Source: Mycogone perniciosa
Taxonomy: Eukaryota > Ascomycota > Sordariomycetes > Hypocreales > Hypocreaceae
Assembly: GCA_025331125.1 (NCBI GenBank)
Contig: JAOALB010000054.1
Location: forward strand, 222,969 to 286,968
Length of the DNA: 64,000 nucleotides
Direction: 5' to 3'
A program made the position numbers and the translations under genes. Under the pieces are notes generated by a model. That model was not told the DNA's origin and did no database searches. It was given only the letters and a program-made list of their open reading frames with translations. Shown here piece after piece: positions 9,654 through 22,325 of the stretch. The first letter of the stretch is position 1; every line of letters starts with the position of its first letter.

Positions 9654-12600
9654 ATGTCGAGCTCAGAGATTAACACGGTGCTCGCCAACTCGCTGTCGCC
9701 AGGTGAGTGCCGAAACCACACCCTCCAGTCGCTGCCAGATCCTCCCCAGGGGGCCCCTTATTCTGATTTTGCGTTGCGGGCACGTTGAGGGGGGTCGTCG
9801 ACGAAGACAAAGGCAGGGCGAAGACGGACGTCATGGGCTGACTCGGAGCACAGACGCGAACCTGCGAAACGCCGCCGAACAGCAACTTACCCAGGCAGCG
9901 GAGAGTAATTTCGTACGTCCCTCCTGAGATCGAAGAGATTCCGACCCTTTGCTGACCGTTTTTCTCCCTTCCCCGCAGCCGCTGTATCTCGCTACCCTCG
10001 TCCAAGAGCTCGCAAACGAGCAAGCAGAGGGTTCCATCCGAGCCGCCGCCGGTATTGCCCTCAAGAACGCCTTCACAGCCCGAGACTTTGCCCGCCAGCA
10101 GGAGCTGCAGTCTAAATGGCTGCAGGGGACAGATGATGAGACCAAGGCCAGGGTAAAGCAGCTGACGCTGCAGACTCTGTCCTCATCCAACACCCAGGCT
10201 GGTACCGCTGCCGCTCAGGTCATCTCTTCGATTGCCGCCATCGAGCTGCCTCGTAATCAATGGAGCGACTTGCTGCCCTTCCTGGTCAAGAACGTTAGTG
10301 AGGGTGCCGACCACCAGAAGCAGGCCTCCCTCACCACCATTGGCTACATCTGTGAGAGCCAGGATTCGGAGCTGCGATTGGCCCTCGTTGCCCACTCAAA
10401 CGCCATCTTGACTGCTGTTGTACAGGGTGCTCGGAAGGAAGAGGCCAACATTGAGGTCCGACTTGCTGCCATCACCGCCCTCGGTGACTCGTTGGAGTTT
10501 GTTTCCAACAACTTCAAGCATGAGGGCGAGCGCAACTACATCATGCAGGTCGTCTGCGAGGCCACCCAGGCCGACGATTCACGGATCCAGCAGGGTGCCT
10601 TCGGCTGCCTCAACAGAATCATGGCTCTCTACTACGAGAACATGCGCTTCTACATGGAGAAGGCACTCTTTGGCCTGACCATCCTGGGTATGAAGTCCGA
10701 GGATGAGGATGTCGCCAAGCTGGCTGTCGAGTTCTGGAGCACTGTCTGCGAGGAGGAAGTCTCCATCGAGGACGACAACACCCAGGTCGAGAGCTCAGAC
10801 CAAATGCGTCCATTCTATAACTTCGCTCGAGTCGCATCTAATGAGGTTGTGCCCGTGCTGTTGATGCTTCTGACGAAGCAGGATGAGGATGCTACAGATG
10901 ACGAGTACAACTTGTCCAGGGCTGCCTACCAGTGCTTGCAGCTCTACTCCCAGGCTGTCGGTGCTAGCATCATCGGCCCTGTCCTGGCCTTCGTTGAGGC
11001 GAACCTGCGATCTGAGGACTGGCACAACCGAGATGCTGCCGTGTCTGCTTTCGGTGCCATTATGGAGGGCCCTGACGAGAAGGTCCTGGAGCCCATTGTC
11101 AAGCAGGCTCTCCCTGTCCTGATCACCATGATGGACGACCAATCTCTGCAGGTCAAGGATTCAACCGCCTATGCCTTGGGCCGCGTTACTGAGGCCTGCT
11201 CAGAGGCCATCGATGCTCAACTACATCTGCCCACCCTGATCGAGTCTCTTTTCAAGGGTCTCATCAGCAACGCCAAGATGGCCCCCTCGTGCTGCTGGGC
11301 CTTGATGAACTTGGCTGAGCGCTTCGCTGGTGACATTGGAGCTCCTTCCAACCCCATCACCCCTCACTTCAACCAGGCCGTCAGCTCTCTCCTGGAAGTG
11401 ACTTCCCGACAAGATGCCGAGACGGCGGTGCGAACCGCAGCATACGAGGTTCTGAATGTTTTTGTACAAAACTCTGCTACCGAAAGCATGCCAGCTGTTG
11501 CCTCGCTTTCCGATGTCATTATCAAGCGCCTGGAGGAGACCGTTCCTCTGCAGTCTCAGGTTATTAGCGTTGATGATAAGCTCACTCTGGAAGAAATGCA
11601 AAACAGTTTGAGCACGGTTCTGCAGGCCATCATTGCGCGATTGGACAAGGAGATTTCTCCTCAGGGAGACCGCATCATGCAGACCCTCCTTCAGATACTG
11701 AGCACCATTGGCGGCAAGTCCAGTGTTCCTGAGGCCATCTTCGCCACTATCAGCGCGCTGGCCACCACCATGGAGGAAGACTTCATCAAGTATATGGAGG
11801 CTTTCGCACCCTTCTTGTACAATGCCCTTGGCAACCAGGACGAGCCCAGTCTCTGCTCGATGGCTATTGGCCTCGTCAGTGATATCACTCGATCCATGGG
11901 CGAGCGCAGCCAGCCTTTCTGCGATAACTTCATGAACTATCTTCTCAACAACTTGAGGGTCCGTCTCCCTTTCTTTCAACGTCGGCGTAACCTGCGTTTT
12001 AGTATACTAACTCGATTTATAGAGCACCACCCTTGCCAATCAGTTCAAGCCTGCTATTCTGCAGTGCTTTGGTGACATTGCCGGCGCCATTGGCGGACAC
12101 TTCGAGACCTACCTCTCCGTCGTCGCTCAAGTTTTGGAGCAGGCTTCCACTGTCACTGCTACGCCAGAGGGCCCGGATGAGATGTTCTACTACGTCATCT
12201 CCCTGCGAGAGGGTATTATGGACGCCTGGGGTGGTATTATTGGTGCCATGAAGGCCAGTGGAAAGAGTATGCCGCACATCTCCCTCGTATACTCTGCCAA
12301 TGCTAACAAATGGACAGCCCAAGCCCTCCAACAATACGTGCCCCATATCTTCCAGCTGCTTAGCATTATCTCCAACGATCAAAACCGCAGCGAGTCGCTG
12401 ATGCGCGCGGCCATGGGTGTCATTGGGTAGGTTCTTGCTGCTTTTCTTCACCAGATTTCGTTTACTGACAGGCTTAACAGTGATTTGGCTGATGCCTACC
12501 CCAACGGCGAGCTTGTCGATGCCTTCCGACAAGATTGGGTTACCACCATGATCAAGGAGACCAAGACCAACCGCGAGTTCCAGCCTCGGACGATAGAGAC

Positions 12601-12670
12601 GGCCCGATGGGCTCGTGAACAAGTTAAACGCCAGCTGGGTGGATCACAATCTGTCATGGCTCAGTCTTGA
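9654..12670 (+). CDS. KAP95: Importin subunit beta-1 (karyopherin beta, Kap95)
   Basis: Nuclear import receptor that carries importin-alpha/NLS cargo through the pore and releases it on Ran-GTP. Exons 9654-9702, 9854-9912, 9979-11958, 12023-12266, 12318-12426, 12481-12670 give 876 aa, the usual length. The N-terminus (NTVLANSLSPDANLRNAAE) matches the importin-beta N-terminal HEAT region, and HEAT-like helical pairs continue throughout, for example LPFLVKNVSEGADHQKQASL and DAAVSAFGAIMEGP. The C-terminus ends QPRTIETARWAREQVKRQL, typical of fungal Kap95. Intron 4 (12267-12317, 51 bp) is a multiple of three with no stop, so its retention would insert 17 residues; splicing restores SGKTQALQQYVPHIF. 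Introns 3 and 4 have clear branch points. Family call is very secure. Confidence 0.97.
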
Positions 12671-14838
12671 AGCGCACGTCTTTCCTTGAGTTCCGAATGC
12701 TCATCTCGGCACATCATCCTGTGCCATGGTTCGTAAAGCATCCCGTCGGACACTTGGCCGACGTTGCCGGGCTTGGAGGCCATCGGCGCCATTCCGTCAT
12801 CGAACGGATACATACCCCCTTCCCTTCCCCCAGTTTTCACGTCACAGCATAGTACCACGATCCCCATGACCACTTCATGTGTATATAGACCCTATGACAC
12901 TACAGTAATTCAAATACCCCCCTTCACGAAGCTACACTACACCATTTTCTTCTGACCTTATGCAATTCCTGCCCTTCCCCCATGTCCCCCATTTTTTAAT
13001 CTTGTTTTTGCCCAGATCGTAACGATGGAATAGAGAGAAGTCATGTATGCCCCGTGCGAATGGAAATGAGCGGCGGCGGCGAACCCAAAATTCATGTAGA
13101 AAGGAACAGGGAGTACAAAGGAGGCTGGCTACTCATCATCTTTTTGTTTTTTATCTCTTGACATCGGAGAAGTTATCTTGTCATCAATGTTTCTTGGATG
13201 CCCTTCAAGTGAATGGGTTGCGTATTTAAGAACATCGGGAATATGTGTCTGTCTTTGGGCAGCGAGCGGTAGTGGATGAGATGCGAGATATTTTCGGAGC
13301 ATGTTGGTATCGCCTCCTATTTCGCTCGATAGGGTGAGGAGAGCGAAGGACCAGAGTGAGAAGGGAAAGGAAAGACGGAGAAAGAAATCAAGTTAAAGCC
13401 CAAATATGTGTTGGGGGTTTATTAGACTAGAGAATCAAGTGATCTCGTCCATGTGCGATGGGTGGATGGTGCTGCTGTCGATTATTCGTAGTTGGTGGTG
13501 GTGTCTGAAGCTTTGAATGGAATTCGGTTGAGTCCCCCTATTACCAAGTTGGCCTTTGGTGACATGACGAGTGAAGAATGATTCTCTTGTGCGATGGTGA
13601 TGAATGAAACCGACTATCAGAGGCTACCCAAACTCACCTCTGCAGGAGAATATCAAGGAAGAGGGCATCAAGACGGACTGATACGCACTACATACACCAA
13701 ACCCAACATACGAGAGACTAGGGACTCGGCCCATTCTACTCAGGACAAACTATTCTCTTCCACGCTCTTCCTCTATAGATTCGAGGCAAAGAATTACCAT
13801 AAAGATTATAGATGTCCCCCTCTGCCCATCGAATTATTATAGCAATATATCGCCGTGGCGGTCGAGGGAGTCGAGTCCAAGTTGCGAGCGCTCGTCGGGC
13901 TTCTTCTTGGCCCAAGGCGACAAGGCTTAAGAAGGTCGATTTAGTCGGCGGTAGGTGAATTATGACACTGCTGGAGCAAGGGCGTCCTCTTGCTCTAAGG
14001 GGGTCAGTCGTAGAGGAAACGGAGCGCGCAATATGCTAGAAAGTGATCTCATCAATAGGACCTCATAGGGTAGAATGCATTCTCTTGTCTTTGACTTCAC
14101 CTTCAGAAAGTTTGCTACGCTTCTACTCGTATTAGATCACAGCCACTCGCAAGGGGTCGAGAGTTTGCCCCGCTCCTGCGACCTAATTGGGGCCTCCATT
14201 CTATATATACCATTGTTTGCCTGGCAAGTACTCTCCTACCACTGATCGAACAAGATTTAAAGACTTTCCATGAGAATAGATGGATTGTTCTTCTTCTTCT
14301 TCTCCTTCTTCTTTGCGCCCCCCAGCCTCGCTCTCGCCCTCGCCCTCGCCCTCGCCTTCGCCCTCTCGATCGTTCATCTGGTGCCGCTTTCTGTTGCCTC
14401 TCACACAAGCACTGTGATGAGATGCGGTTTCTTGCAATAGAGAGAAACTTGCGTGCTTCGGCGGTTCGAGGCGGTGACCAGAAAGAATACACTGTATCTG
14501 TGACTCGCTGGACGATTCTGACCCAGATTCACAGCCACCATTGTGCCGCTTCATCTGAGGACGGACAGCCCTATTGTTGAGTTGAGCTGATTCATTGTTA
14601 TCCATCTTTTGCCACCCCAACGTCTTGGATACCTACCTACTATTAAATTCCGTGTTTTTCTTTTGGGCCCGGCATTCGATCCTCCTCTATCCTGACCTCG
14701 ATCGTCAATTTCGGCCTCTTGGATTCCTCTGCATAGACTTGGGTTCTTCTTCATCTAGTCATTCAGAAAATATACATCTACACACAGCTCTTCCTTTGGA
14801 TTTTAGCCTCTGCAGACGTCTTACAACCCGTCTCCAAA
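12671..14838. other. Intergenic: KAP95 3' flank and upstream region of F-box gene
   Basis: About 2.2 kb. No ORF resembles a real protein. A TTC-rich tract (14289-14313) and a CCCTCG hexamer repeat (14331-14368) create spurious acidic/basic ORFs on the opposite strand. The last 200 bp are pyrimidine-rich, as before other starts in this window. Confidence 0.55.
14289..14368. repeat. TTC-rich and CCCTCG simple repeats
   Basis: Runs of TTC are followed by about five imperfect copies of the hexamer CCCTCG. They lie about 470 bp before the F-box start codon, in non-coding sequence. Confidence 0.75.
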
Positions 14839-16176
14839 ATGGCTAGTTTTCCAGAAGACTCTGACGCACAGAACCCAAATTTGGCGGCGAAGGTCCGGGG
14901 CATCACCGGATTGCATCCCGATGTTCTTGTACAGATCCTTGAACTCTTACCAGACGTTGACTCTTTGAAGAATGCAGTGTTGGCTTCCCGTGCCTTCTAT
15001 AAGGCATTTTCCGACTACAAGGGCTCCATCACGACGACAGTCCTCAAGAACGAGATAGAACCCGAGAATTACACCCATGCGGTGGTCGAAAATCTTGTAT
15101 CCCGTCCCCAATATCTAGGGATTCCAAGCTTCGAACTCACAGATATCGACGATATCGCTACCTATGTCCGGGAGATACAGTGTTACCGGGACACCGCTTT
15201 CAACCTTCGTGTCCATCTAAGAGACGCCGTCCGCATATCACGCCGAGCGAAAATGGTCACCAAACTCTGCGACAATCTCATCGGAGACTGTGCTTACGCA
15301 AAGGAGGAACAATACATGCCTCTTTGGCAATCCCTCCTGATTAACCCACCCATGGTGTCCGAACTCGTCCGGGTCCGGCAATCCATTTATCTTTACGAGA
15401 TTGTGGCACGGCTATGTAGGAGCTGGCGCTTCATGGGTAACAAGGACCGGCAATATTACGTTGACTGTCAAGACAAAATCACAGAACTGCATAAATCCAT
15501 TGTAGGGCAGCTGATGGCCCCGTGGGAGTTCCATCAAGTCCTGGCAATTCAGGCATATTTTCGACGTTTTCTACATGGTTTCGGTATGTTTCTTCTTCTT
15601 CTTTTTTTTTTTTTTAGTTCTGGAGTAGACGGATTTTTAACCATGAGTTTGTTTGCAGATAAAAGTAACCATCAGAGCGAACGTACCATGCCGGATCTTT
15701 TGGTCAGGGGCATCGACTTTATGCACGAGGCCCTTTGTGTCGTTGGATGGAAATGCATTGACGAATTCCTCGTACCGTTTGAGGAATTAGCACAAAATCA
15801 GCCTCTGCATGCCTTTGGCATGGTCGTCTCCCGAGGAGTGCGAGATGCCTGGACTCGAAAGCCGCCAAAGCCATATGACGACTACAAGCCATTTTGGGAC
15901 GACAGCATGGCCTATGAGATGTGGACCTGGCTAGAGCACATGCAGCTGAGGTACTTTCGACTAGATGAGGAATGGAATGACTTCTTCTCCCTCGATCTAC
16001 GAAGGCTAGAGGGGAAACTGGACTTATGGTCTGCCGCCCTATGGAATGGAACCCGCCGAGCAGATATGTATGATGCTTTCGACCCCGAAGTCGATTTTTG
16101 GCAAGATATGAGTGTTCACTGGGACCCCATTGTCACGGGATTCGAAACTATCCTATACCCTGACGTGGTGTTGTAG
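14839..16176 (+). CDS. F-box domain protein, substrate unknown
   Basis: Exons 14839-15583 and 15659-16176 give 420 aa. Residues about 22-62 form an F-box (GLHPDVLVQILELLPDVDSL then LASRAFYKAF), predicting binding to Skp1 in an SCF ubiquitin ligase. The rest is a helical, Trp/Tyr-rich region with WEFHQVLAIQAYFRRFLHGF across the intron and RGVRDAWTRKPPKPYDDY later; I recognise no repeat type, and such F-box proteins are frequent and fast-evolving in Pezizomycotina. The intron (75 bp, GTATGT...TTGCAG) contains a T15 tract, is a multiple of three and has no in-frame stop, so the gene could be misread as one exon; removal gives HGF-DKSNHQ instead of a hydrophobic, Leu/Phe-rich insert. Start chosen at the first ATG after the pyrimidine-rich leader. 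Confidence 0.85.
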   Translation: MASFPEDSDAQNPNLAAKVRGITGLHPDVLVQILELLPDVDSLKNAVLASRAFYKAFSDYKGSITTTVLKNEIEPENYTHAVVENLVSRPQYLGIPSFELTDIDDIATYVREIQCYRDTAFNLRVHLRDAVRISRRAKMVTKLCDNLIGDCAYAKEEQYMPLWQSLLINPPMVSELVRVRQSIYLYEIVARLCRSWRFMGNKDRQYYVDCQDKITELHKSIVGQLMAPWEFHQVLAIQAYFRRFLHGFGMFLLLLFFFFSSGVDGFLTMSLFADKSNHQSERTMPDLLVRGIDFMHEALCVVGWKCIDEFLVPFEELAQNQPLHAFGMVVSRGVRDAWTRKPPKPYDDYKPFWDDSMAYEMWTWLEHMQLRYFRLDEEWNDFFSLDLRRLEGKLDLWSAALWNGTRRADMYDAFDPEVDFWQDMSVHWDPIVTGFETILYPDVVL

Positions 16177-17264
16177 TCCGGATTGTTCAAGGAGGGAGAA
16201 TTGCATGGCTAAAATACTGGGCTGACGATCTTGGGTGGAATGATACTACAATGTCACATGGCGTCTGGCTTACTCACGACTTTGTTTACGACGGCTTGGA
16301 TGGAATCATGCATAATGGGCAATGGATACGGAGCATGATTACGGATTTTGTATGCCAGGGTTACTTGCTTGCTTGTTTTTTTCTCAGTTAATATTTGCTA
16401 TGGGTGTGGAATTAGGAATATCCACGCAGGGAATAAGCTGTGTGTATATGAATTCTTTCCATGTGTCATTCTACTTACTGGAAAGGCCTTGTGCAATTGC
16501 ACTTCTGTATAGAGCGTATAAGTCCATTCTTACCCCTCGGAATCCTCAAAAGATTGCACGTTAGCCGCAGTGATAACAATGGTATTTTGTTCAATGGGTA
16601 AAATGATCCGTGACAAGGATACAGTGCTGAAGACGAAGGATTCGCTTGTTTGTTCTTTGTGGGTTGATGGACTTTGTTTTGAGAAGGGCTGGCACTATTG
16701 AGATCTTGAGCTGTGCTTTGTTCATACAACATGGATGAAGCACAATATCCACGGATTCTTGACAATAACAATGGTGAATAACTCCGATGTTGAGTGATTT
16801 GCAATACTGGAAAAGATACTTGGTGGTACCTGTATTCCTGTTGTATTCAGGTGTCTCAACAAGTCAATGTGACGAAGGCTCCGCTGCCAGCTGGCAAACC
16901 GACAATCCCCAAAATGACCAACAGAACGACTGTCCAGCAGCTGACGGCAAGAAGGACAGAAATGCTCTTTCCCTTAGTAGTGAAATACTACTCTTCGCGC
17001 GTCTCAACGCGTGACATTCGCGATTCTTTTCTTCCTTTATTTCTCCTTCATTCTTCCACTTTTTCCCACGTTCGTTTCAAGGGGTCATCTGGGGCAGCAT
17101 CGCGAGGTTATCGCAGGATAAGGACTTGGAACAGGTTCCAAGAGCATCGATAATTCTTTATTCATACTTCAAATCTCTTATTGGTCTTGTGGCGGAGTTC
17201 TCATTCAGCTCTTCAGCATCTTTTCCCCATCCTTCCAAGTCACGGTTGAACATCTCATGCTACG
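16177..17264. other. Intergenic: F-box gene 3' flank and REC8 upstream region
   Basis: About 1.1 kb; no supported gene and no recognised motif. The 200 bp before REC8 are CT-rich. Confidence 0.5.
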
Positions 17265-19562
17265 ATGTTCTATAGCCACGAGAGTACGTTATCACTACTA
17301 GACAGAGTAGCAGGTTGATACTGACAGAGCATGCAGTCCTAAGCAACAGCCAGTATGGCGTTGCGACCATTTGGTATGATGCACCCCCTGTGGCTCAGAC
17401 CCAAATCGATCAACCAAGCTGACCATAGGCATCAGGCTGGTGGCTACCGTAGGCAGAGGAGGCCAAAGAAAACTGACAAAGAAAGCCATCCAAGAAGTGA
17501 ACGTCCCGAAGGCATGCGAGAAGATCCTAGATCCCGGCGCGCCTTTGGCACTCCGCCTTCAAGGGAGTTTGCTCTACGGCGTCTCCCGGGTGTTCGCGCA
17601 GCAGTGCAACTATGTCCTCACGGATGTCGAGAAGACGCAGTCTGACATGATGACTTTCTTTCGCGTCATGCAGACAAGTGAGACGGATCCCCAAGCTGGC
17701 AAGACAAAGTAAGTCTTTGGAAGACTGGTTCAACAACACAATGATCAAAGAGAACAACGAACTTACTTGTGCATTGTAGGCGCCAAAACATCATCTTGCA
17801 AGACGATCCGAGTTTTGACCCCATGAGCATGCTTCCAAATCTTGATCTACTCAACTGGGATAAAGAATTGTTGTTGCTCCCAAGTCAGGGCTCTGCCAGC
17901 AAGTTTTCGCAGATGACACCGCTTGGAGGAGCCAGTCAGTGCAGCTTTTCGTCAGGCCGCAACTCTGCACTCAACATCAACATCAACTTGGAGCTCCCGC
18001 CTTCTTCGCACTCTGCTGCAAGCTGCCGCATTCCTTCTGACTTTGGCCGCCAGAGTCCACTGTTTGGCAAGTCAATTCACGATCCGGACAATATGCCTGA
18101 CTTTCAACCCTTTGACAACGAGGAATTCGTCCCTATCTCGGGAATTGGCCTTGACTTTGACGCTGATGGCAACTTGGTTGAGGTGTTCGATCAGGAGCCA
18201 GAATTGCCACCCCTTCCTGGCCAAGAGGAATTTCAGGAGCAGCTACCAAAGACACAAAGTATTCAGACTCGGGAAATCGAGGAGCAGAGAGTTCCTCTTG
18301 TTGAAGACGGCAACATGCTTGACTTCGCTGAGCCTGCACTGCCAGATGCCGCTGCGTTTCCAACCCGCAAATCGGTCAAGAAACCCACGCTCTCGGATCC
18401 TCCGACCTCTGAAACAACGGAAACGGATCAGGCATCCGCCAAAATGATAAGAACACGCCGGACCAAGCATCAAACCATGCTGGATGAGACTCTTCGGATT
18501 TCTCGAGACGAGTTCCGCGATTGGTCTGAGAACTATGTCAACAACATGGATACCAGCCGCAAGTGCCACAAGGCTACTACCTTGACCCAAGCAAGGAAGA
18601 ATGCACAGGCGTTTCTTTACGGCAATGGAATTGCTGATGTTGGCGTTTACCGTGGAGCAGCGGACTTTGTTCATCCGCTGGCTGTCGACTTCTCAGGCAA
18701 TCCGCTGAAAGCTCGTCTTCAAGGACAAGAACCACATGAGGTTGAAGCCGAAGTTAAGAAGAGGGGACGCAGACGCAAGTCAGATGAGGCGTTTGAGGGC
18801 GACGATAACTTGGAGCAAGACAAGCGCCATTCCAGACAACGAGTTGAGGATGAAGCCGAACTTGGCCGTGGTGAAGACAATGATGGTAATGGGTACGTTA
18901 TGTTTGACGATCACTCCATCCCTGAGATTGGCATGGATGCAGCGCCGCCCATGGAGGACCGCCATTCCTCGTCAGTGATGCCATGGAGCCGTCCTGGATC
19001 CGTGGTTCCTGGCTCTTCTGTCCGCGGCAGTGCCCGGAAAGCGCGTCTTGCTCCAAGCCCTTTGTTCGGCCCAGGAAGCATTATCGGCCCCATCAATCGT
19101 CACAGCGACCCCGCGGAGCCTCTCTTTGGACAGGACGACTTTGGTTCCCACGACTCATCTTTCAATTTTGGGGGACCGGCTGGTGCTCTTGATTTTGGCT
19201 GCGACAGCAACACGCAGGTTTCGACACAAGGTCTCGACGTAGCCAGCCAGGACTTCCTGGGCTATGTTACGGACCAAGCCTCGAAGAGGGGAACCAAGCG
19301 TGCTCAGGACCGTGAGAAGACTCGGCGCTGGATCGAGTTCGAAGACTTAGCGGACCCTAATACGCATACCAAAGCCGTTGCCGCGCAGGCGTTCCTACAT
19401 GTTTTGTCCTTGGCGACGAAGAAGACCGTCTCGGTTGAGCAGGATGGCGCGGAGAAAATGGAACCGTTTGGGACTATTCGAATTGGAGTGGATGTAATGT
19501 CTGACGACGACAAGAGCAACACCGGTAGCGAGCAAGCAGAGTCGGAGGATGAACTCGCTTGA
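17265..19562 (+). CDS. REC8: Meiotic cohesin kleisin subunit Rec8
   Basis: Alpha-kleisin of the meiotic cohesin ring, joining the Smc1 and Smc3 heads and cleaved by separase. Exons 17265-17283, 17337-17373, 17436-17708, 17780-19562 give 703 aa. The first exons encode MFYSHEILSNSQYGVATIW-LVATVG, the hallmark N-terminus of Rec8/Rad21 proteins that binds Smc3; the QYGVATIWLVAT form is Rec8-like rather than Rad21-like. The central part is acidic, disordered and rich in Ser/Pro. The C-terminal winged helix (about residues 635-690, RRWIEFEDLADPNTHTKAVA then AQAFLHVLSLATKKTVSV) is the Smc1-binding domain. The tail is acidic (SGSEQAESEDELA-like). The first coding exon is only 19 nt. Meiosis-specific expression is family knowledge; no promoter element was identified. 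Confidence 0.92.
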
Positions 19563-20033
19563 TGGGCGTTTTACAAGGCCGGCATCAATGGCGTTTTGGT
19601 TTTGCAACATGAGACGAAGAAAAGGGAGTGGGCAATCTTCGTTATTTGGGATTGGGGATTCCCCTTTTGCGGATTTGGGCATCATTTTGTTTTCGTGGAA
19701 TTTGGCGTTTGTGGGATGATTCTTCAAAGCTGGATGCTTTGTAGTTGGGGCGGATTTTACTTCGGGTAAGGAAAATTGAACCTGGACATCTGGGATCAGG
19801 ATCGGGAAACGAATGGTTTGTTTGTTACTATATGCCGTCGATGATACACGAAGATTTGCGATTTGCTGGACATCAAGGGAAAAGGATCTTCATTTCAGGG
19901 AATGGTAACACCGTAATATTACAATGGGATGATTAGCATCAGGTTCGCGAGGCATCAACATGGAACATTGACTCGGATATTATTTAGTCGTTCATTGAGT
20001 TTCATCTAATACTACTGACTATGTGCATTAATT
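19563..20033. other. Convergent 3' flanks of REC8 and MRS6
   Basis: 470 bp between two convergent genes. Nothing besides presumed 3' UTRs is seen. Confidence 0.5.
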
Positions 20034-21815
20034 TCAGCCATCGAACTCATCGTCATCCATCTTAGCCCCTTCGCGATCTTTAAACACCATGTACTCCGCA
20101 CGCTCTTCGGCTATGGTATCTGCCATTACCATGTCCCAGGCCTCTCGAACGGGACTCATGACAGTGTCATTGAAGGCAAGATCTAAAGGCAAGAGGCTAA
20201 AGGTAGCTGTGCCCCCTTCTACGATTACCGAAGCACCATCGGTACCACTCTGTTCGTAGTAGAGCTGGTATAAAGCTTTAGGAGTTTCTTGTTCATCAGA
20301 CGCGACGGCAGCCAATAGCGATGAGAGAGCATTCTCGAGAAGAGACTTCGATTCGGTACTTGAGACTGTGGTGAGATAGATGACACCTAAGCCAACGGGT
20401 TAGCAACGGCGTTCCAAGCAAGAATTTGCATGAAATAAAAGAGAGAAAGGTTGTGCATCAGGTTGTCAGAGGTTAGGTATCGTCAATGGGTTTCAGCCAA
20501 TGTAGATAAGTATTCATTTGTTTTGGGTAATCATCATAACACAAGAATAGAAGATGAAGACAAAGAAAGGGTGAGACTCACATTGTCCGGAAGGGCATTC
20601 GCCCACGTCACTCGAATGTGCCATGGCGTAGATGGGGAAGTCAGATGTCACACCAGCATTGCCCAATGTGGTCCCAGCTGGGAACGCAACAACCGCCACA
20701 GACGGTGTTGGAGCGCCTTCAATGACTGTCTCGAAGATCGGTAGGAGACTGGAGTTGACCACTGCGGTCAATCTGCTCACTCGACGGTCCCCGCTGTTAG
20801 CCTTACCCAAGCTTTGGACCAAGGTTCTGGACTTCACGGCCATGTCGTTTGCGAGGGTGATGGTCAGCTCCCTCTCAGGAGATTCATCTGTAGAGATTGT
20901 CTCAATATCCTTGATACCCATACCGAGCATGTAGACAGCACCGCCGACGGCACTGGCTCGGCAGCCCACTTGGGCCACTTCCGAGAGCCCTCCCCATTTG
21001 GGATAGACGGCAGCGAAACCAGCGCCAAAAACTCCCATGGATGTGAGATGGCGATGTATCGCGGTCAGACCAGTCTCAGTTGAGATCTTGCCGTCGAGAC
21101 TCAGGGTGAGCGTGACGACGTAGGCTTGTAAGTCAGCCTCAAGCTTGAACTCCTTTGCGAGGAAACTCGCTAGAGGGTCGTTAGCATGCGGCTTCCAAAC
21201 CTCCGTCTGCGACTCGGTGTCATATTCCAGCACAAACTTGAGGAACTTCATCAGCGATCGCTTCGACTTGGCGGGGATAGCCGTGTTAGAGAAGATGTCT
21301 TCTCGGGTCGACGGGATGCGCCTGAGGGCGGGGGCCGAGGGAGCGTCAGACGCGGGCTGGTAGATGTAAAAGGAACCGACGGCAAGAAATTCGAGCTGAC
21401 GGAAAGCCTTTGACGAAACCAGCTGCGAGAGCAACTCCGAGCGCGTATGGATCAGCTGCGGTGCCAGGGCAAGGCTGTACGCCCTCGAGAACGAGAGTCC
21501 CTCGATGCCATCATGCCTCGTCACCTGTGCAGACGTGAAGATGCCATCACCATCTGTCGACTGATGCTTCGCCGCCCATTCGTCCGCATCTTGGAGGCTC
21601 AAGGCAGCCTCAGCCTCACCATAGTAGTCGTTGGGATCGACGTGGAGGATCTTCTTGTCTGATCGCGACAGCGCACTTCAAGAGAGGAGGCTGGGTCAGT
21701 CAGAATTGGAGGCAGCCGCGCCAATGGAATCCAAAGCTTACAGGGCCAGAAGGGATTGTTGGAGCCCCGTGCCGCTGATCACTACATCCCACTTTGTGTC
21801 TGAGAGGGATTCCAT
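20034..21815 (-). CDS. MRS6: Rab escort protein (Rab geranylgeranyltransferase component A, Mrs6)
   Basis: Presents Rab GTPases to the geranylgeranyl transferase and delivers them to membranes. Minus-strand exons 21815-21742, 21675-20582, 20386-20034 give 506 aa. The N-terminus MESLSDTKWDVVISGTGLQQ leads into LHVDPNDYYGEAEA, the Rossmann-like GDI/REP signature. Later blocks are FLKFVLEYDTES, VYPKWGGLSEVAQVGCRASA and VGGAVYMLGMGI, the conserved GDI family core. The tail ends acidic (AKMDDDEFDG). REP is preferred to Rab-GDI because of length, the SLQDADEW insertion and the divergent C-terminal part. Intron 1 is 66 bp; intron 2 (20581-20387) is unusually long here at 195 bp, and its removal joins ECPSGQ to CVIYLTTVSS. 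Convergent with REC8. Confidence 0.93.
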
Positions 21816-22325
21816 GGTGAGGGAGGAAGAAAGATGGGAGGAGAAACAAGAGAAGAAATTTTGAGATGAGGTGGATTTTGAAGGTTTGTCAGAAAGGCTC
21901 CATTACCTAAGTGGGGGGAGGTGGTTGAGGTGGTCTGTGCGTCAGCTATGTCCTTTTATCACTGAAATGAGCGTCTGAATTTTCCTTTTCTTTTTTTTTT
22001 CATCAACCCACTCGCTCGTCAAATTCTTCACGTTATGTCTCCAGTACCTTGTGTATGTGGCATTGCGGCTTCATTTGACTCTTGAGTGGTAGAGAAAATC
22101 GTCTGCCGGTATCTACTGCCCTAGAATAAAGTCTGAAAGGGTGGTTCGAATGGTTGACACATGTCGACGCTCATGAACATATGTCTCTTATGATAGAATT
22201 ACGGTTTCTGGAACAGTGCCCTACGTCAATATCTATAGCCCTACTCCGTATTCATCCTCGCACAATGCGATTGTAAAGAGTGTTTGAGGGGTATCCTCGG
22301 TGCTACTACTATCATATATCATATC
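21816..22325. other. Intergenic: MRS6 promoter side and RRP43 3' flank
   Basis: About 510 bp. It holds a T-rich tract near 21985-22000 and a GTACTCC-like variant near 22241. No gene seen. Confidence 0.5.

Noticed and set aside
11221..11979. 252-aa ORF antisense to importin beta
   Set aside because: Arises from biased codon use of KAP95; no domain.
14115..14620. Acidic/Arg-rich minus-strand ORFs with GEGEGE repeats
   Set aside because: Produced by the TTC and CCCTCG simple repeats in the F-box gene promoter.
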